Source: Monoplex corrugatus
Taxonomy: Eukaryota > Mollusca > Gastropoda > Littorinimorpha > Ranellidae
Direction of reading: 5' to 3'
DNA length: 64,000 nucleotides
Assembly: GCA_030674185.1 (NCBI GenBank)
Contig: CM060312.1
Span: 49,837,307 to 49,901,306 of the forward strand
A program made the translations under genes and the position numbers. The notes under the pieces were generated by a model. The model did no database searches. It saw only the letters and a list, made by a program, of their open reading frames with translations, and was not told the origin of the DNA. Positions within the stretch are counted from its first letter, which is position 1. Every line of letters begins with the position of its first letter. Below are positions 1 to 13,389 of the stretch, piece by piece.

Positions 1-6
1 GGAGTT

Positions 7-165
7 ACCTATATACACATACTCTCTAATATTGGTCTGAAACAATTTCGATACTAATACCTATATACACATGCACTCTCTAATATTGATCTGAAACAAT
101 TTCGATACTAATACCTATATACACATACACTTTCTAATATTGATCTGAAACACTTTCAATACTAA
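7..165. repeat. Short tandem repeat, about 52-54 bp period, three copies
   Basis: Three consecutive copies begin with ACCTATATACACAT at 7, 59 and 113, giving periods of 52 and 54 bases. The end of each unit (GATCTGAAACAATTTCGATAC) resembles the single-copy sequence just upstream of copy B at about 6090, so the array looks like a local amplification of the left edge of the large repeated unit. It starts at the window edge, so more copies may lie outside. Confidence 0.8.
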
Positions 166-384
166 TAGTAATATTGATAAAAGAGAGGCATAAAAAGGAG
201 TTATCCAAGACCTCCTCTCCGTAACCTGGGGACTGACCCATTTAATCATGGCATGGCAACCGCTCACTTCCGCAGTTTTCTGCCACCCAGCATTAAACCT
301 TAACCACATCAATTTCCCTGTAACTACAGGCCTGATCTCGAATTTTAAACACCCCCTCCCCCCCCCCCCCCACACACACACACT

Positions 385-393
385 CTCTCATCT

Positions 394-434
<41 letters not shown>
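385..434. repeat. (TC)n microsatellite with short CA lead
   Basis: A run of C and CA at about 357-384 leads into a TC dinucleotide run. It sits between blocks 1 and 2 of copy A, where copies B and C have a T-rich tract instead. Confidence 0.9.
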
Positions 435-435
<1 letters not shown>

Positions 436-763
436 CCATGTCTTCTTCCAGCATCACAAGAGAGTAGGAGTAATTCCAATTTAGAGTTTTAACATGGTAA
501 CAGGTGGGGGGTAAGGGGAAGGATGCTTTCCCTACAGAGTGGCCTTTCCTTGCAAGGATTTTACTGACCCTGATGTGGTCATTTTTAAAACTCTAGAACG
601 TGCTTTTCTGCAGTTGCGTGACATCTGCCTCGTGTTCATAGTTTGACGGTGGATTTGTCAAGACGGTTCAAAGGAGCTGAGCGTGGTTTCTTTTGTGTCA
701 GAATATGGAATGAATGGACGTGAAAACCAGGTAGAAATGAAGCTGATAAATAGAGGTGAGTGG

Positions 764-1302
764 ACCAGTCGCCGTGGTGTAGTGGTTAAAGACTACCGAC
801 TGGAAGGTTTGTGGGTTCGAATCCCCATCAGTCCCTTTAAATATCAGTGTGTGATTTTTCGGCTCTAACCGGCCCTTATCCAGAGTTGGGCGTGCTATGG
901 GCTCATTGGGAAGACTGGGACCACACAGTCGAATCTCATCCACTTCAGGGATGCGTCATCGAGGGTGTTGCTCAAATCTTCTGACCAGCATCGCAGGTGT
1001 CTGTATCTCTCGGGCCTGGTTGATGTCAGGATATGTTATGATAGTAAGCGTAGAGTACAGCCATGTCACGCAGTCTCAGTCCTAGATGGAACTCCATAGC
1101 ATCACGATTATCATCATCATCGACATCATCATCATAGCATTGTTAAAAAAAAAAAAAGAAGAAAAAAAAAAGAATGTGCCAGCTTATGTAGCCATTAAGG
1201 CAGCACAGAAAATGGGACGGAGAAAAGGTGATCACAAATGTAACCTCCCTCAGTGCGATGATCCTGAAAATTAATTTTTAAAAACTAAAAGAAAGATAAA
1301 AA
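764..1302 (+). mobile_element. tRNA-derived SINE insertion with 16-bp target duplication
   Basis: The insert opens with a tRNA-like RNA polymerase III promoter: an A-box-like TGGTGTAGTGG at about 774 and a B-box-like GGTTCGAATCC at about 812. An unclassified body follows, ending in an (ATC)n stretch at about 1108-1135 and A-rich runs. The 16 bases AAATAGAGGTGAGTGG occur at 748-763 and again at 1303-1318, a target-site duplication typical of LINE-driven retroposition. Homologous copies B (about 6640) and C (about 10135) lack the insert. The final 150 bases after the poly-A run at 1143-1172 may be a 3' extension rather than SINE proper. Confidence 0.8.
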
Positions 1303-1605
1303 AAATAGAGGTGAGTGGGGGTGTGTGCCACCTTTACAGGTGAGCATAACTGGGATGGCATTAATTGAATGGTTTGGGCGATATTGGTTTGGTACTGAAA
1401 CGGTGATGAGGGTGACGGTAGAAGCTGCTAGAGTTTCGATAGTTCTTAACATCATGGGGTTGTTTTGTTTATCAATAGTCAATTTTTCATTCATTTAATC
1501 ACTTCCGTATCTAAAACTATTTCGGGGGAAGGGGAACCAAGAGCAAGTAGTTAATAGAATGTTCACATTGATAGCTCATTTTTGTCATGGGCACCCACGC
1601 ACGTG

Positions 1606-1898
1606 CGCGCGCGCGCGCGCACACACACACACACACACGCACACACGCACACACAGGGAATCGCGAGCACACACAGGCTCGCGCGCACACACACACACAC
1701 CACGCACGCACGCACGCACGCACGCAACCACAACACACACACACACACGCACGCACGCCCTACGCGCGCGCACACACGGACACACACACACACACAACTC
1801 TTGCACACACACATTCACACACACACAACACACACACACACACGCACACACACACACACACCACAACTCTCACACACACACACACACACACACCAACC

Positions 1899-1938
<40 letters not shown>

Positions 1939-2166
1939 AACCATACACACACACACACACAACACAAAACACACACACACACAGAGGCGGGTGCGCACGT
2001 GCACGCACGCGCGCGCGCACAACACAAACACACATACACACGCACACACTCACGCACGCCTTACGCGCGCGCACACACAGACATACACACACACACACAC
2101 ATTCACACACACATTCACACTCACACACACACACACCCATTCACAATCCACACACAACCACACAAA

Positions 2167-2209
<43 letters not shown>

Positions 2210-2270
2210 ACACGCACGCGCGCGCGCGCGCGCACACACACACACACACCAACCATTCATATACACATAC

Positions 2271-2334
<64 letters not shown>
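1606..2334. repeat. Compound (CA)n/(CG)n/(CACG)n tract of about 730 bp
   Basis: This is a nearly unbroken alternating purine-pyrimidine stretch, mostly CA with CG-rich blocks at about 1606-1620, 1680-1690, 1760-1770, 2010-2020, 2063-2073 and 2216-2234. Long frames of 267-309 residues (poly Thr-His or Cys-Val) cross it but are translations of the repeat. Confidence 0.95.
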
Positions 2335-2336
<2 letters not shown>

Positions 2337-3607
2337 GTCTACCAAAATGGCAATTTTATATCAAACTTTAAAACTGCAACACACTCTTGAAACTATTGAA
2401 GGAGTCAGGGTGCAGGGAGAAAAGAAAACTTACTGCTCGCTCACTTCCATCCCGACACCATGTCGACACCTAGCGGTACAAGAGGGCATGTCAGACAGGC
2501 AGTCTCAATGATTCAGTGCTGTATCTGCACAAACTGTTTGGCTACACAGCTCATACACTTCTGTCAGCCAGTGGTCCAGTAAATTCACGCACTTGACACT
2601 CTCCCAAATAGCGCTGGTTTGAAGATGATAGAAGTGTTGCTTTGCCTTGATTACGGTACACTGCACTGAGCACAACTTTCGGTTTGGTTTTCTCTATTCA
2701 TGCCAAGTCGTCTTTATTTGCTGTACGGTCATTTGATGTCAGTGCAGGATCTGATGCAGTCGTTAAGTAGAATACGTTTTCTCGTTGAAAAAGCAAGATT
2801 TTTACCTTTTGTCTTGGGTGCCCTCTCACATTCTGCTGGGAATCCCAACCTTATCGCCCGATGGTATGAAACGAACCTAATAATGTTTGCTTCCAGTAAG
2901 ACGTGTTGCCAAGAAAGCTTACGTTGGAGCATAAGCCAGCTGTGTAATCTAACTGCAAACAGATTAAGGCGGATCTTTGCTAGAAACAGCACGGGAGAAA
3001 ATATGTAAATGTCAGTAGTAACAGTTGATATACTTTAAGGTTCACTTGTAGTTCCAGTATCTAGTTTGGGTTGAAAAAAGAATGTGGATTGTATTGTCTT
3101 CGTATTGATTGTTGAGCTTCTTGATTAGCGGGCATGTTTATTGGAGATATGATGTGGTACGCAGTCAGTAACAGGCATGCTTATCACAGTACTTGTTTGT
3201 ACCAGCAAACAGACAATACATGACCTCTTGCCATTTCAAGCCATTTATTAGGCATTTCTTAACGATGACACACATGCCCCAACCATTGCACAACAGATAC
3301 TCATACCCCCATGGGGATGCCGGGGATTTTTTCAGTATAAATAGTATCCCCACCTTCTGAAACTTCTGTGCTAGAAATGTTCCTCTTTTCTGTCACTCTC
3401 TTTTGTTTCTTCCCTCCTCATTTGCTTTCTGTCATTTCTTCCTATTATTTTCTGCCTTCCTGGTCCATTCACCTGTGTGTGTTAGATAAAGTCTTACGTA
3501 CTTTCTCTTAGGAATGATGATTGGGTACATATATTAAGTGCCATTTTGGTTTTAGGGAAATGAGATATGTGGAAGCAATTTTAGTAACTTAGGCCCGTTT
3601 TTATATA

Positions 3608-5221
3608 CACTACGCACAAAAAGTTAAGGATCACTTGCACAAAAATTCATAACTTTCAAAATAAGAAAGCCAATGCGTTGAAGTTTGGCAAACATTTAAT
3701 TCTATGCTTTAGTGATAACGATACACAATTGCCTTCAATTTCGAGCAATCGTTTGGTGTGTATATTTGATCAAAGTGGGTACGTATCGAAATTTGATTTC
3801 CCAAAGTCATTGAAATCACAAGACAGGGCATTCTGATGCTCCCAAAAGTTCAGTAATGCGTGTAACCGCCATGGCTGTTCTGGCACTCGACGCAGCGAGT
3901 CCTCATCGAGTTGACCAGGTTGGTGAAGATCCTCTGTGGAAGCGCCTGCCACTCAGCCTGCAGCATCTGGTAGAGGTGTTGGGCATCCCTGGGAGGGGGG
4001 TGGTTGCTCCTCACTTTGCGATCCAGCTCATCCCAGAGGTTCTCAATCGGGTTGAGATCGGGACTGCATGCTGGCCACTCCATTCTGTTGACTCCAGACT
4101 GCTGCAGGAAGTCGTTGACCACCCTTGCCCTGTGGGGGCGAGCGTTGTCATCCTGGTAGACAGCCGTCGGTCCCATCTGCTGCAGTGTAGGCACAGCCAG
4201 CGGTCGAAGGATCTCATCCCGGTATCGGAGGCCATGATACAAGGGTGTTCTGTGGTGAAGGCTGAAGGCCCCCCAGACCATTACAGAACCTCCACCAAAG
4301 GCCACCTTTTCTTGGACAGTGGTGTCAATAAAGCGTTGCCCTGGGCGCCTCCAGACCCTCAGTCGGCCGTGGTTGTGGTTCATGGTGAAGCGTGATTCAT
4401 CACTGAACAGGACCTGGGACCATTGCTGACGTGTCCACCTCACGTGACGTCTGCAGAAGGCGCGGCGTGCTGCCCTATGGGCTGGAGTTAAGCGTGGCCG
4501 TACAGCTGGGTGACGAGAACGGAGGTTAAATCCATGAAGGCGGTTCCGTATGGTCTGCTGGCTGATGTTGATGTTAGTAGCCACCCTCAGCTGCCTTCGA
4601 ATGATGCTGGAAGAGGCTGTTCTTGTCTGCAGGGCTTGTCGTTCAATGAGACGATCTTCACGTGGGTTTGTCTTCTTCGGTCGACCAGATCTGCGTCTTT
4701 CATGGACCCTCCCAGTAGCTGTGAAGCGTTGAATCAGTCTGACAATGACCGAGATGGACACCTGAAGTGCCTGGCCACTTCTCGCTTGGGAACACCATCT
4801 TGAAACCATGCAACAGCTCGTCCCCTCTCAAACTCGCTCAATTTTCGTCGTGGAGGTATTGTCAGATCAGGCCTACTACTGGTGGAATGTCTTCTTATAA
4901 AGCCAAGCAAGAGACAGCATCTCACACATAAACAGCAGTGCTTGCACGTGCATAATGGTTTTTCCATCTGGCTTGTGCAATGTGTTCAGGCAGAACGGTC
5001 CAAAACAAGGTCCTTTTTCGCAAGTTTCCGCTTTTCCGTTTGCGGCCAAGCTCAGTAGTAGAGAATCCCGTGCAATTTTCGCACTAACACAACATCGCCC
5101 ACTTACAGCTGAACAAGAATTCATAACAATGTGGCTGGACTGAGAAATAAATAACAGTAGCGAACTGAGTTAATTACGCACCTGTTTTTTCATAGTGATC
5201 CTTAACTTTTTGTGCGTAGCT
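3608..5221 (-). mobile_element. Tc1-like DNA transposon with terminal inverted repeats
   Basis: The terminal inverted repeats match over about 26 bases: CTACGCACAAAAAGTTAAGG... starts at 3610 on the plus strand and its complement ends at 5219. The flanks are consistent with a TA target duplication (TATA before the left end, CTTA after the right end). The element is about 1.6 kb, the normal size for Tc1. It carries one transposase gene on the minus strand and lies inside the retroposon at 3306-5381, so it is younger than that insertion. Confidence 0.9.
3850..4859 (-). pseudogene. Tc1-family DD34E transposase, one frameshift
   Basis: The transposase binds the terminal repeats and moves the element by cut and paste in the nucleus. 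The 319-residue frame from 4809 to 3850 holds most of it: helix-turn-helix DNA-binding segments (residues 15-100), a GRPKK AT-hook-like linker (42-46), and a DDE core with D137 in SDES, D221 in QDDNARPH and E256 in NPIENLW. D221 and E256 are separated by 34 residues, the Tc1 signature. The N-terminal 30 residues (PPRRKLSEFERGR...) lie in another frame and join after a one-base loss near 4763-4768. The expected start codon is ATA at 4857-4859. The catalytic triad is intact, but the gene is probably inactive. Confidence 0.9.
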
Positions 5222-5391
5222 TATGTTTTAGTGTCCTTAGTTGTGTTTAAATTTGTATTGAGGTATGTTTTTTCTAAATCCTATGACAAAAAATTGGACA
5301 AAGTCAACACTTATCGCCCTGATATGGCTCTACGCAGTCGGCTGGCTGTAAGCAACAATAACTATAAAGAAGAGAATAACCGATACTCATA

Positions 5392-5650
5392 AACAGAAAG
5401 ACTATATTTATATGGTGTGTTTGTCACAGTGCAGTGGCCTACAACTATGTCCAGCCTCAGATACAGAGGTAAAGTCTTTATCTTTCTCTGAAATATTGGA
5501 AACATGTGAGGTCACACTGGACATTATCGTTACATATCTGGCCTTTTCTACACACTTAATGTTGAATTCTGAGTTAACCAAACTGGGGCCTGCAAATACA
5601 GTATCAAAACTGCAACCTGAAATAGATTTTGTTATTGCTTGTTAGAGTTT
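5392..5650 (+). repeat. Large diverged repeat unit, copy A, right-hand block
   Basis: This stretch matches copy B at about 8385-8580: both share a GTGGCCTAC segment, GTGGCCTTTTC or a close variant, a TGAGTTAAC and CAGTATCAAAA in the same order. It continues copy A after the retroposon. Confidence 0.6.
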
Positions 5651-6154
5651 AAGACAGCTTTTAGGCATGCGTACAGTTTTTCTCAAAAGACACATCTCTT
5701 GAGATCTGAATGTATCGCGCTCACTTTGTAGACTGCAAATTTCTCCTATACTTCAGACAACTGAACGTTCATTATGCAGTGTTAGGCCACCATGTAAAAC
5801 AAAGATTAAGATTAGACGTTTCAGGCTGGCTTTTGAAAAGAGAGTAAGTGGTTTCCAAATTAAATTTAAAAGTCAGTGAGAAAACAGTCCATAAATCATT
5901 TTTGAGAACTGTGATCTGTACGTGTATAATATTGTATATTTGTTTTTGAATAACCTTACCACAGACAAAGCACCAGTGCATGAGGGCACATCCACACTCG
6001 CACACCTACGCGTGCACAAGTGCACACACAGACACACACACACACACCGCGCCGCGCGCGCGTGCGCACGCATAAATAGTCTGTCTGGGAGTCGATCTGA
6101 ACCAATCTCCTTTTAAATACAAATAGGTATAAATACATAAAAAAAGCGGGACCC

Positions 6155-8600
6155 AGACTACCTCCATCCTGTAATCTCGGGTCTGACCCATTTAACCATG
6201 GCATGGTAACCGCTCACTTCCGCAATTTTCTGCCATCCAGCTTTAAACCTTAATCACCTCAATTTCCCCGCAACTCCAGGCTTGTACCGTTTTTTTTAAT
6301 AACCACTCTATCTCTTCCAGCGTCAGAAGAGAGTGGGATTAATTCTATTTTAGACTTTTTATTAGGACAGAAAGAGGAATGAGAGAGACAAGGGGATGCT
6401 TTCCTAGCAGAAAATCATTCTTTATGAGTTGATGTGGTCATTATCTTCCCCTGTTGGCTTTTACTTTGGTTGTGTAACACATGCCTTTGTTTTCATGATT
6501 TTAAAGTGGATTTATGAAAAATTGCAAGTCAGTTAAAGGCAAGATCATTGGTGTAGAAATATGGTGTGAATCTACCATGAAACCAGGCAGATCTGAAGCT
6601 AATGGAGTTGCTGAGTGTGGAGAGCGCAGTCAATAGAGGTGGCTCAGTTTGAGCCTCCATAAATGGTAAAAGTGACATTGCTGTGATATTAAAGTTATAC
6701 TGAGAGGTAAAAAGTAATGATTGCCAATCCTTCTGTAATTTTTTTTAAAAATTGCCTACGTTTATATATATTGATTAGAAGAGCTGTGTGTCAGACTTTT
6801 CTTAGGAAATCAATACAAGTAGACAACAGCATGCTGTCCTTTACTGACTGACTTAGTTTTGTGTGTTTTTTGTTTTTTTTTTTGTCTGTGTATTTATTGC
6901 TGATTGGATTGTTTACAAGGATATATGAATAATATGAAAAATGTATTGTGGACGTGATGTTGACAGTTTTGAAATTCGTTACAAAGTCTCCTTTATCTGA
7001 TAGTTTCACATATCTTGTTTGGCTATGTGACGTTTTCTCTTCTTCTTTCCTTACTGTATATTTTTTGCGTTTCTTCTTTTAAACGTCCAGTTACGGAAAA
7101 TAGACATTGATACACGCATTCACTTCAGAGCCGCATGGCAAATGATGAGTTTTTAACACGTTTCAAAATGACAGATATTTAACGGAAGCTATCAGAAGAG
7201 AGCGAAAGATAAGGGTGATGGATGAAGGAAGGGAGGAGAACTTGTTACTCGTTCACTTTCGTCCTGACAGCCTGTCGACACCTAGCGGTGTAAGATGGCT
7301 TTTCAGAGAGACAGGAAGACAGACAATATGATTCAAAGACGTGTCTGCCGAAACGATTCCACTGCGCGGCTTATGCACTCCTGTCAGTGGTCCAGTGAAC
7401 ATAGACTGAGCCCCTTTCAGATAACAGTGGTTTGAACTTGTCTGTGATAGAAGTGCATGTGACATTAACACAGTGTAGATTTCACTGTATTCTTTCTTTC
7501 CCGTGAGTGTTGACTCTCGTACAATTTATTTGTCGCTTTTACTGTTTGAGAATCTGTTGAGGTTATTAAACAACATGTCCATTTTTGGATAGATTATTGA
7601 ATTCCATATCCTTTCTCTCAGGACTGATGCTAGCTTCAAGAAAATTCCTTTGCTGTCACGTATTATTGGCTCTCACATTCCTTTTGGAAACCATAGCAAC
7701 TGACGACATGAAACAAGGTAATAATGTTTGCTTCCAGTGAAACGAATTGCCAAGGAAACGTTTGTTTGTTTGTTGTGTGTGCTGTTGTTGTTGTTGTTGT
7801 GTGTGTGTGTGTTTTTTTCTTCTTATTTTTTTCTTTTTCTTTTCAAATACAGACTGTTCTTGAAACATAACAAGGTGAAAGCAATTTCTTCGCTTTAGCA
7901 AAAGTAAACTGTATTAGTAGAACTAAAACAGTTATTATTTTAATAACAATCCGATTCTGAAAATTGCCTTTCTTAAGCAACAAAAAGATAGTATATTGTG
8001 CAAACAATAAACACAATTACTTTCCTATCCCGTCTGAAAGGCCTGCCATATAGTTGTTAAGCGTTCATATAAATCTGTACATATCTCTATCGGTTTAGTA
8101 TCTTGACTACCTGTTTGATGTTTCAAGATAGTGGTTAGTATTGTTGTTTGTCTGGATTAATCCATCTCAATTTCAAGGCAGAGTTATGGGAAATTTTCTG
8201 GAGGAAACACAGTTTGAAATAATAGGGATGTCACGACTATTTATTTACGCCAATCAACAGTTAATTCCAGCCTTCTTGCCATTAGTGTTATCTGTTAGTC
8301 ATCTCTTCGTAATGATACACCTGCCTCGACCATTTCATAACAAAAACAGATTATTAAACTACATTATTGTATACTTGTCATGAGACCGTACTGTGGCCTA
8401 CAGCGAAGTCTTTCCACAGAAATAAAAGGGAAAGTCCTTCAGTTGAATACAGGAAGACGCTAGAGATCACATAAACTGGCCCAGCGTGACATAGCATTAT
8501 CCCGAGACATGTGGCCTTTTCCCTATATACGTAGTACTGAAATGTGAGTTAACAAGAATAGAACAGTATCAAAAATAGCACACTAAAATAGAAGTTTCTA
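6155..8600 (+). repeat. Large diverged repeat unit, copy B
   Basis: Blocks match copy A in the same order: 6155-6290 (CTGACCCATTTAACCATGG), 6320-6640, 7240-7760 (TGTCGACACCTAGCGG at about 7274 and AATGTTTGCTTCCAGTGA), 8200-8350 and 8385-8580. It lacks the SINE and retroposon seen in copy A and serves as the empty-site reference. No coding frame is conserved with the other copies. Confidence 0.75.
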
Positions 8601-8818
8601 GGTACCTGGAATAGTGATAGATTCTGATATTCTTAGAGTTTGACGTAACTTTCAGACAAAAAGACATTTGAAGTAGATTAGTCACATACTTTGTGGGCTG
8701 TGACTTTTTTTTCTTCCTGCTCCCCCCCCCCAAAAAAAAAACAAAACAACAACAAACAAACCAAAAACAAAAAAACAAACCAATCAGTTCTTCCTCATAT
8801 AAGTTTACACCGCCCTGT

Positions 8819-8826
8819 CACACACA

Positions 8827-8911
<85 letters not shown>
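8819..8911. repeat. (CA)n microsatellite
   Basis: About 90 bases of nearly pure CA with one interruption. It is preceded by C-run and A-rich sequence at 8722-8785. Confidence 0.95.
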
Positions 8912-8913
<2 letters not shown>

Positions 8914-9025
8914 TGAACAAATGCCATTTCAGTCTTTGGATCATCAACTGCTCTTTAAAAAAGACCCATACATTTAATGACGATAATAATAATAACCCTG
9001 TTGCTACCATTACTGCTACTATTAG

Positions 9026-9058
9026 TACACACACGTGTGTATATATATTTTATATATA

Positions 9059-9119
<61 letters not shown>

Positions 9120-9132
9120 ACACGTGTGCTTG
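9026..9132. repeat. (TA)n tract flanked by inverted ACACGTGTG motifs
   Basis: An AT dinucleotide run (about 9041-9120) is bounded on the left by ACACACGTGTGT and on the right by ACACGTGTGC. The arms are roughly inverted copies, so the whole segment is a long imperfect palindrome. Confidence 0.85.
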
Positions 9133-9295
9133 CGTGCAACACACACACATACTTCCATATATAACATGTGAATGATTTTGACGCGTTTGTCTATAGTAAG
9201 CTTATAATTCCTTATTGAACTCACCCACACGAAACGACACTGCATGCATTAGTGTATGCACATATGCATACACGAACACGCAAGCTCACTCATAG

Positions 9296-9395
<100 letters not shown>

Positions 9396-9449
9396 TGAAT
9401 CAATCTGCATTTAGACAAAGATGATACAGACGTGTGGAAAAAAAAGTGA

Positions 9450-11330
<1,881 letters not shown>

Positions 11331-11343
11331 CATAAACTTTCAG

Positions 11344-11427
11344 TTTATTGACTGACTGACTGACTGACTGACTGACTGACTGACTGACTGACTGACTGAC
11401 TGACTGACTGACTGACTGACTGACTGA
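11344..11427. repeat. (ACTG)n microsatellite
   Basis: About 20 perfect ACTG tetranucleotide repeats. The minus-strand frame SVSQSVSQ is only their translation. Confidence 0.95.
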
Positions 11428-11830
11428 TTTATGATTAAGAATCTGTATCACACTTTTCTTGGGAAACCTATACAAGTGTACAAAAGTATGCCGGTGTATT
11501 ATTTTGTGATCCATTCATGAACCACTCACATGTATACACGCACTGCATATCACTTATACATGAACATATAGGTGCACGCACACTGCCACATATGCTGTGC
11601 ACATGGACATTATCTGTACTATTGTAATTCATGGCTAAATTTGACCAAACAGGACGATTTTTCTTCTTTTTTTCTGTTCGTCTTCTTTCATATATCAAAA
11701 ATTGATATTAAATCACTTCTTTATTATGCACACGCAGCAGTAAAGACAGTATAGCGTGTCCGAACCGCTGACTTTTAAAGCTTTCAACAAACTAGATTCT
11801 CACTGTTTTTCCCCTTGAACAGTTCCTGAA

Positions 11831-11847
11831 GAGTGAGAGAGAGAGAG

Positions 11848-11918
<71 letters not shown>
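11831..11918. repeat. (GA)n microsatellite
   Basis: About 88 bases of GA with one GGGG interruption. Confidence 0.95.
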
Positions 11919-11919
<1 letters not shown>

Positions 11920-12044
11920 ATTTAAGGTTGTCAGCCCATTCATACAAAACACAGTGGTCAAGGAGTGCTGGTCATTGAAATATTGACCCAAACATGATCG
12001 ACTTTTAACTTGAATATACACCGCTAATTGATAGCCATGTCAAG

Positions 12045-12045
<1 letters not shown>

Positions 12046-12107
<62 letters not shown>

Positions 12108-12129
12108 GAGAGAGAGAGAGAGAAGAGAG

Positions 12130-12162
<33 letters not shown>

Positions 12163-12163
12163 G
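12046..12163. repeat. (GACA)n then (GA)n microsatellite
   Basis: About 15 GACA tetranucleotides followed by about 55 bases of interrupted GA. Confidence 0.95.
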
Positions 12164-12423
12164 CAGTGGTGGCGAGCGTTGAAATGAAGAGGAAGACAGT
12201 AGAACTTAGTGCTTGTTGACTTCCATCGTGACAGCGTGTCGACACCTAGCGGGACAAGGTAGTTAGTTTGTCAGACAGACAGTCGGTATTGTTCTGCAGA
12301 ACCATTTGACTGCACAAGTCATATTCTGTTGTCAGTTAGCCAATGAATACAGGCTGCTGGCTCTCTTCTCAGTGACAGTAGTTTGAACGTGTCTGTCTAT
12401 GCAAGTGGTTAGGCTCTGTCTGA

Positions 12424-12424
<1 letters not shown>

Positions 12425-12488
<64 letters not shown>

Positions 12489-12580
12489 GGTGTGTGGTGT
12501 GTGTATGATCATCATCATCATCATCATCGTCGTCGTCGTCATGATCATCACCATCACCATCACCATCGTCGTCGTCGTCG

Positions 12581-12615
<35 letters not shown>

Positions 12616-12617
12616 GA
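12425..12617. repeat. (TG)n then (ATC)n/(GTC)n microsatellite
   Basis: A TG run to about 12503 is followed by blocks of ATC, GTC and ATC trinucleotides. All six frames across it are low-complexity translations. Confidence 0.95.
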
Positions 12618-13389
12618 CCATGTTCCAGACAGCAGTATGGTGCAGGAGACATTGCTTTCATGTTAAATTTTCCATTGTTGATGCCAAGTTAACTTTATTC
12701 ATTTTGAATTCATTTCATGCCAGTGCAAGATTTGATTCGAACATTAAACAGCATACTCCGCTTTTTTTTAAATTGAAAAAAATCCCACACTGATGTTACC
12801 TTGCTATGGTTGCCATCTCACATTCTGCTTGGAAAACCGTATGAGGTGATGATAGGAAACGAGTCTAATAATGTTTGCTTCCAATAAGACAGGTTGCCAA
12901 GGAAGCAGTTGTTGTTGGCAAACGCAGACTATTCTTGGAATACAGCAAAGATAAAATCTGGTGGTTTGGCTAAAAAGTGAACCATTAGTGGAGCTGATGC
13001 CAGTGTTAGTTGTTCTAACAGCAAACCGATTCAGTGAAGCTGTTTGCTAAAAGCAACGAAAGGAAGAAATGAAGGAATACATCACAGCAACATAATTGTA
13101 ACAACATACTTTTCTGTTCACTTTAATACCGCCTACATCGTCTGCAAAATGTTCAAGATGTACAAATCTTATTAGAATTTTTTTTCCATGACAAGTATTT
13201 ATTTCGATACATTCAATACATTCTCTGCAAAACGTTAAAGATTTTTTGTTTGTTTTTGAGTGTTCGATGTTTCTTTCTGCAGACAGGATGTTATTGCACA
13301 GTCTGCATGCTCCATCTTCGGTGCACTTGCATGCTGCGTGTTTCGAAGTTTCCATTAACTACCAGATGCTGACATGACTGACGGGATTT

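Larger units (their letters stand above)
186..3300 (+). repeat. Large diverged repeat unit, copy A (interrupted)
   Basis: This is the first of four same-orientation copies of a non-coding unit. Recognisable blocks in order are: 186-345 (contains CTGACCCATTTAATCATGG), 430-760 (contains GAGAGTAGGAGTAATTC), 2400-3000 (contains TGTCGACACCTAGCGG and AATGTTTGCTTCCAGTAAGA) and 3160-3300 (CTTGCCATTTCA...). A further block, 5392-5650, continues after the inserted retroposon and Tc1 element. The unit is interrupted by a SINE at 764-1302 and by the CA/CG tract at 1606-2334. Short frames inside it are not conserved between copies, so I see no coding function. Confidence 0.75.
3306..5381 (+). mobile_element. 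Retroposon (CAGTCGGCT-tailed family), interrupted by a Tc1 element
   Basis: The family runs from a 5' end like CCCCCATGGGGATGCCGG, through a conserved TATAAATAG, to a 3' end with CTCTACGCAGTCGGCT and a CAACAATAAC-type tail. In this copy the parts are 3306-3607 and 5222-5381, about 460 bases without the transposon. GATACTCATA occurs at 3296-3305 and at 5382-5391, a 10-bp target duplication that fixes both ends. Paralogous copy B has no insert at the matching place (about 8350). Other copies lie near 20950, 40879, 45001, 45186 and 62125. The class is unknown: a SINE or a LINE 3' end are both possible. Confidence 0.75.
11760..13030 (+). repeat. Large diverged repeat unit, copy D (partial)
   Basis: It holds the block found at 2400-3000 in copy A: TGTCGACACCTAGCGG at about 12238, and TAATGTTTGCTTCCAATAAGACAG near 12865. 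The left-hand blocks of the unit are missing or too diverged to see. GA, GACA, TG and ATC microsatellites are embedded in it. Confidence 0.65.

Noticed and set aside
1559..2511. Histidine-threonine and cysteine-valine rich frames of up to 309 residues on both strands
   Set aside because: They are translations of the (CA)n/(CG)n tract; all frames are open there because the repeat has no stop codons.
3165..3353. Minus frames in retroposon copies sharing a KVG-FILK-like segment
   Set aside because: The similarity follows from the shared DNA of the retroposon 5' end; frames are not maintained beyond about 20 residues.
13047..13355. Cysteine-containing 102-residue minus frame (CKCTEDGACRLCNN...)
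   Set aside because: The cysteine spacing fits no domain I know, the frame overlaps the edge of repeat copy D, and no splice or promoter signs support it.
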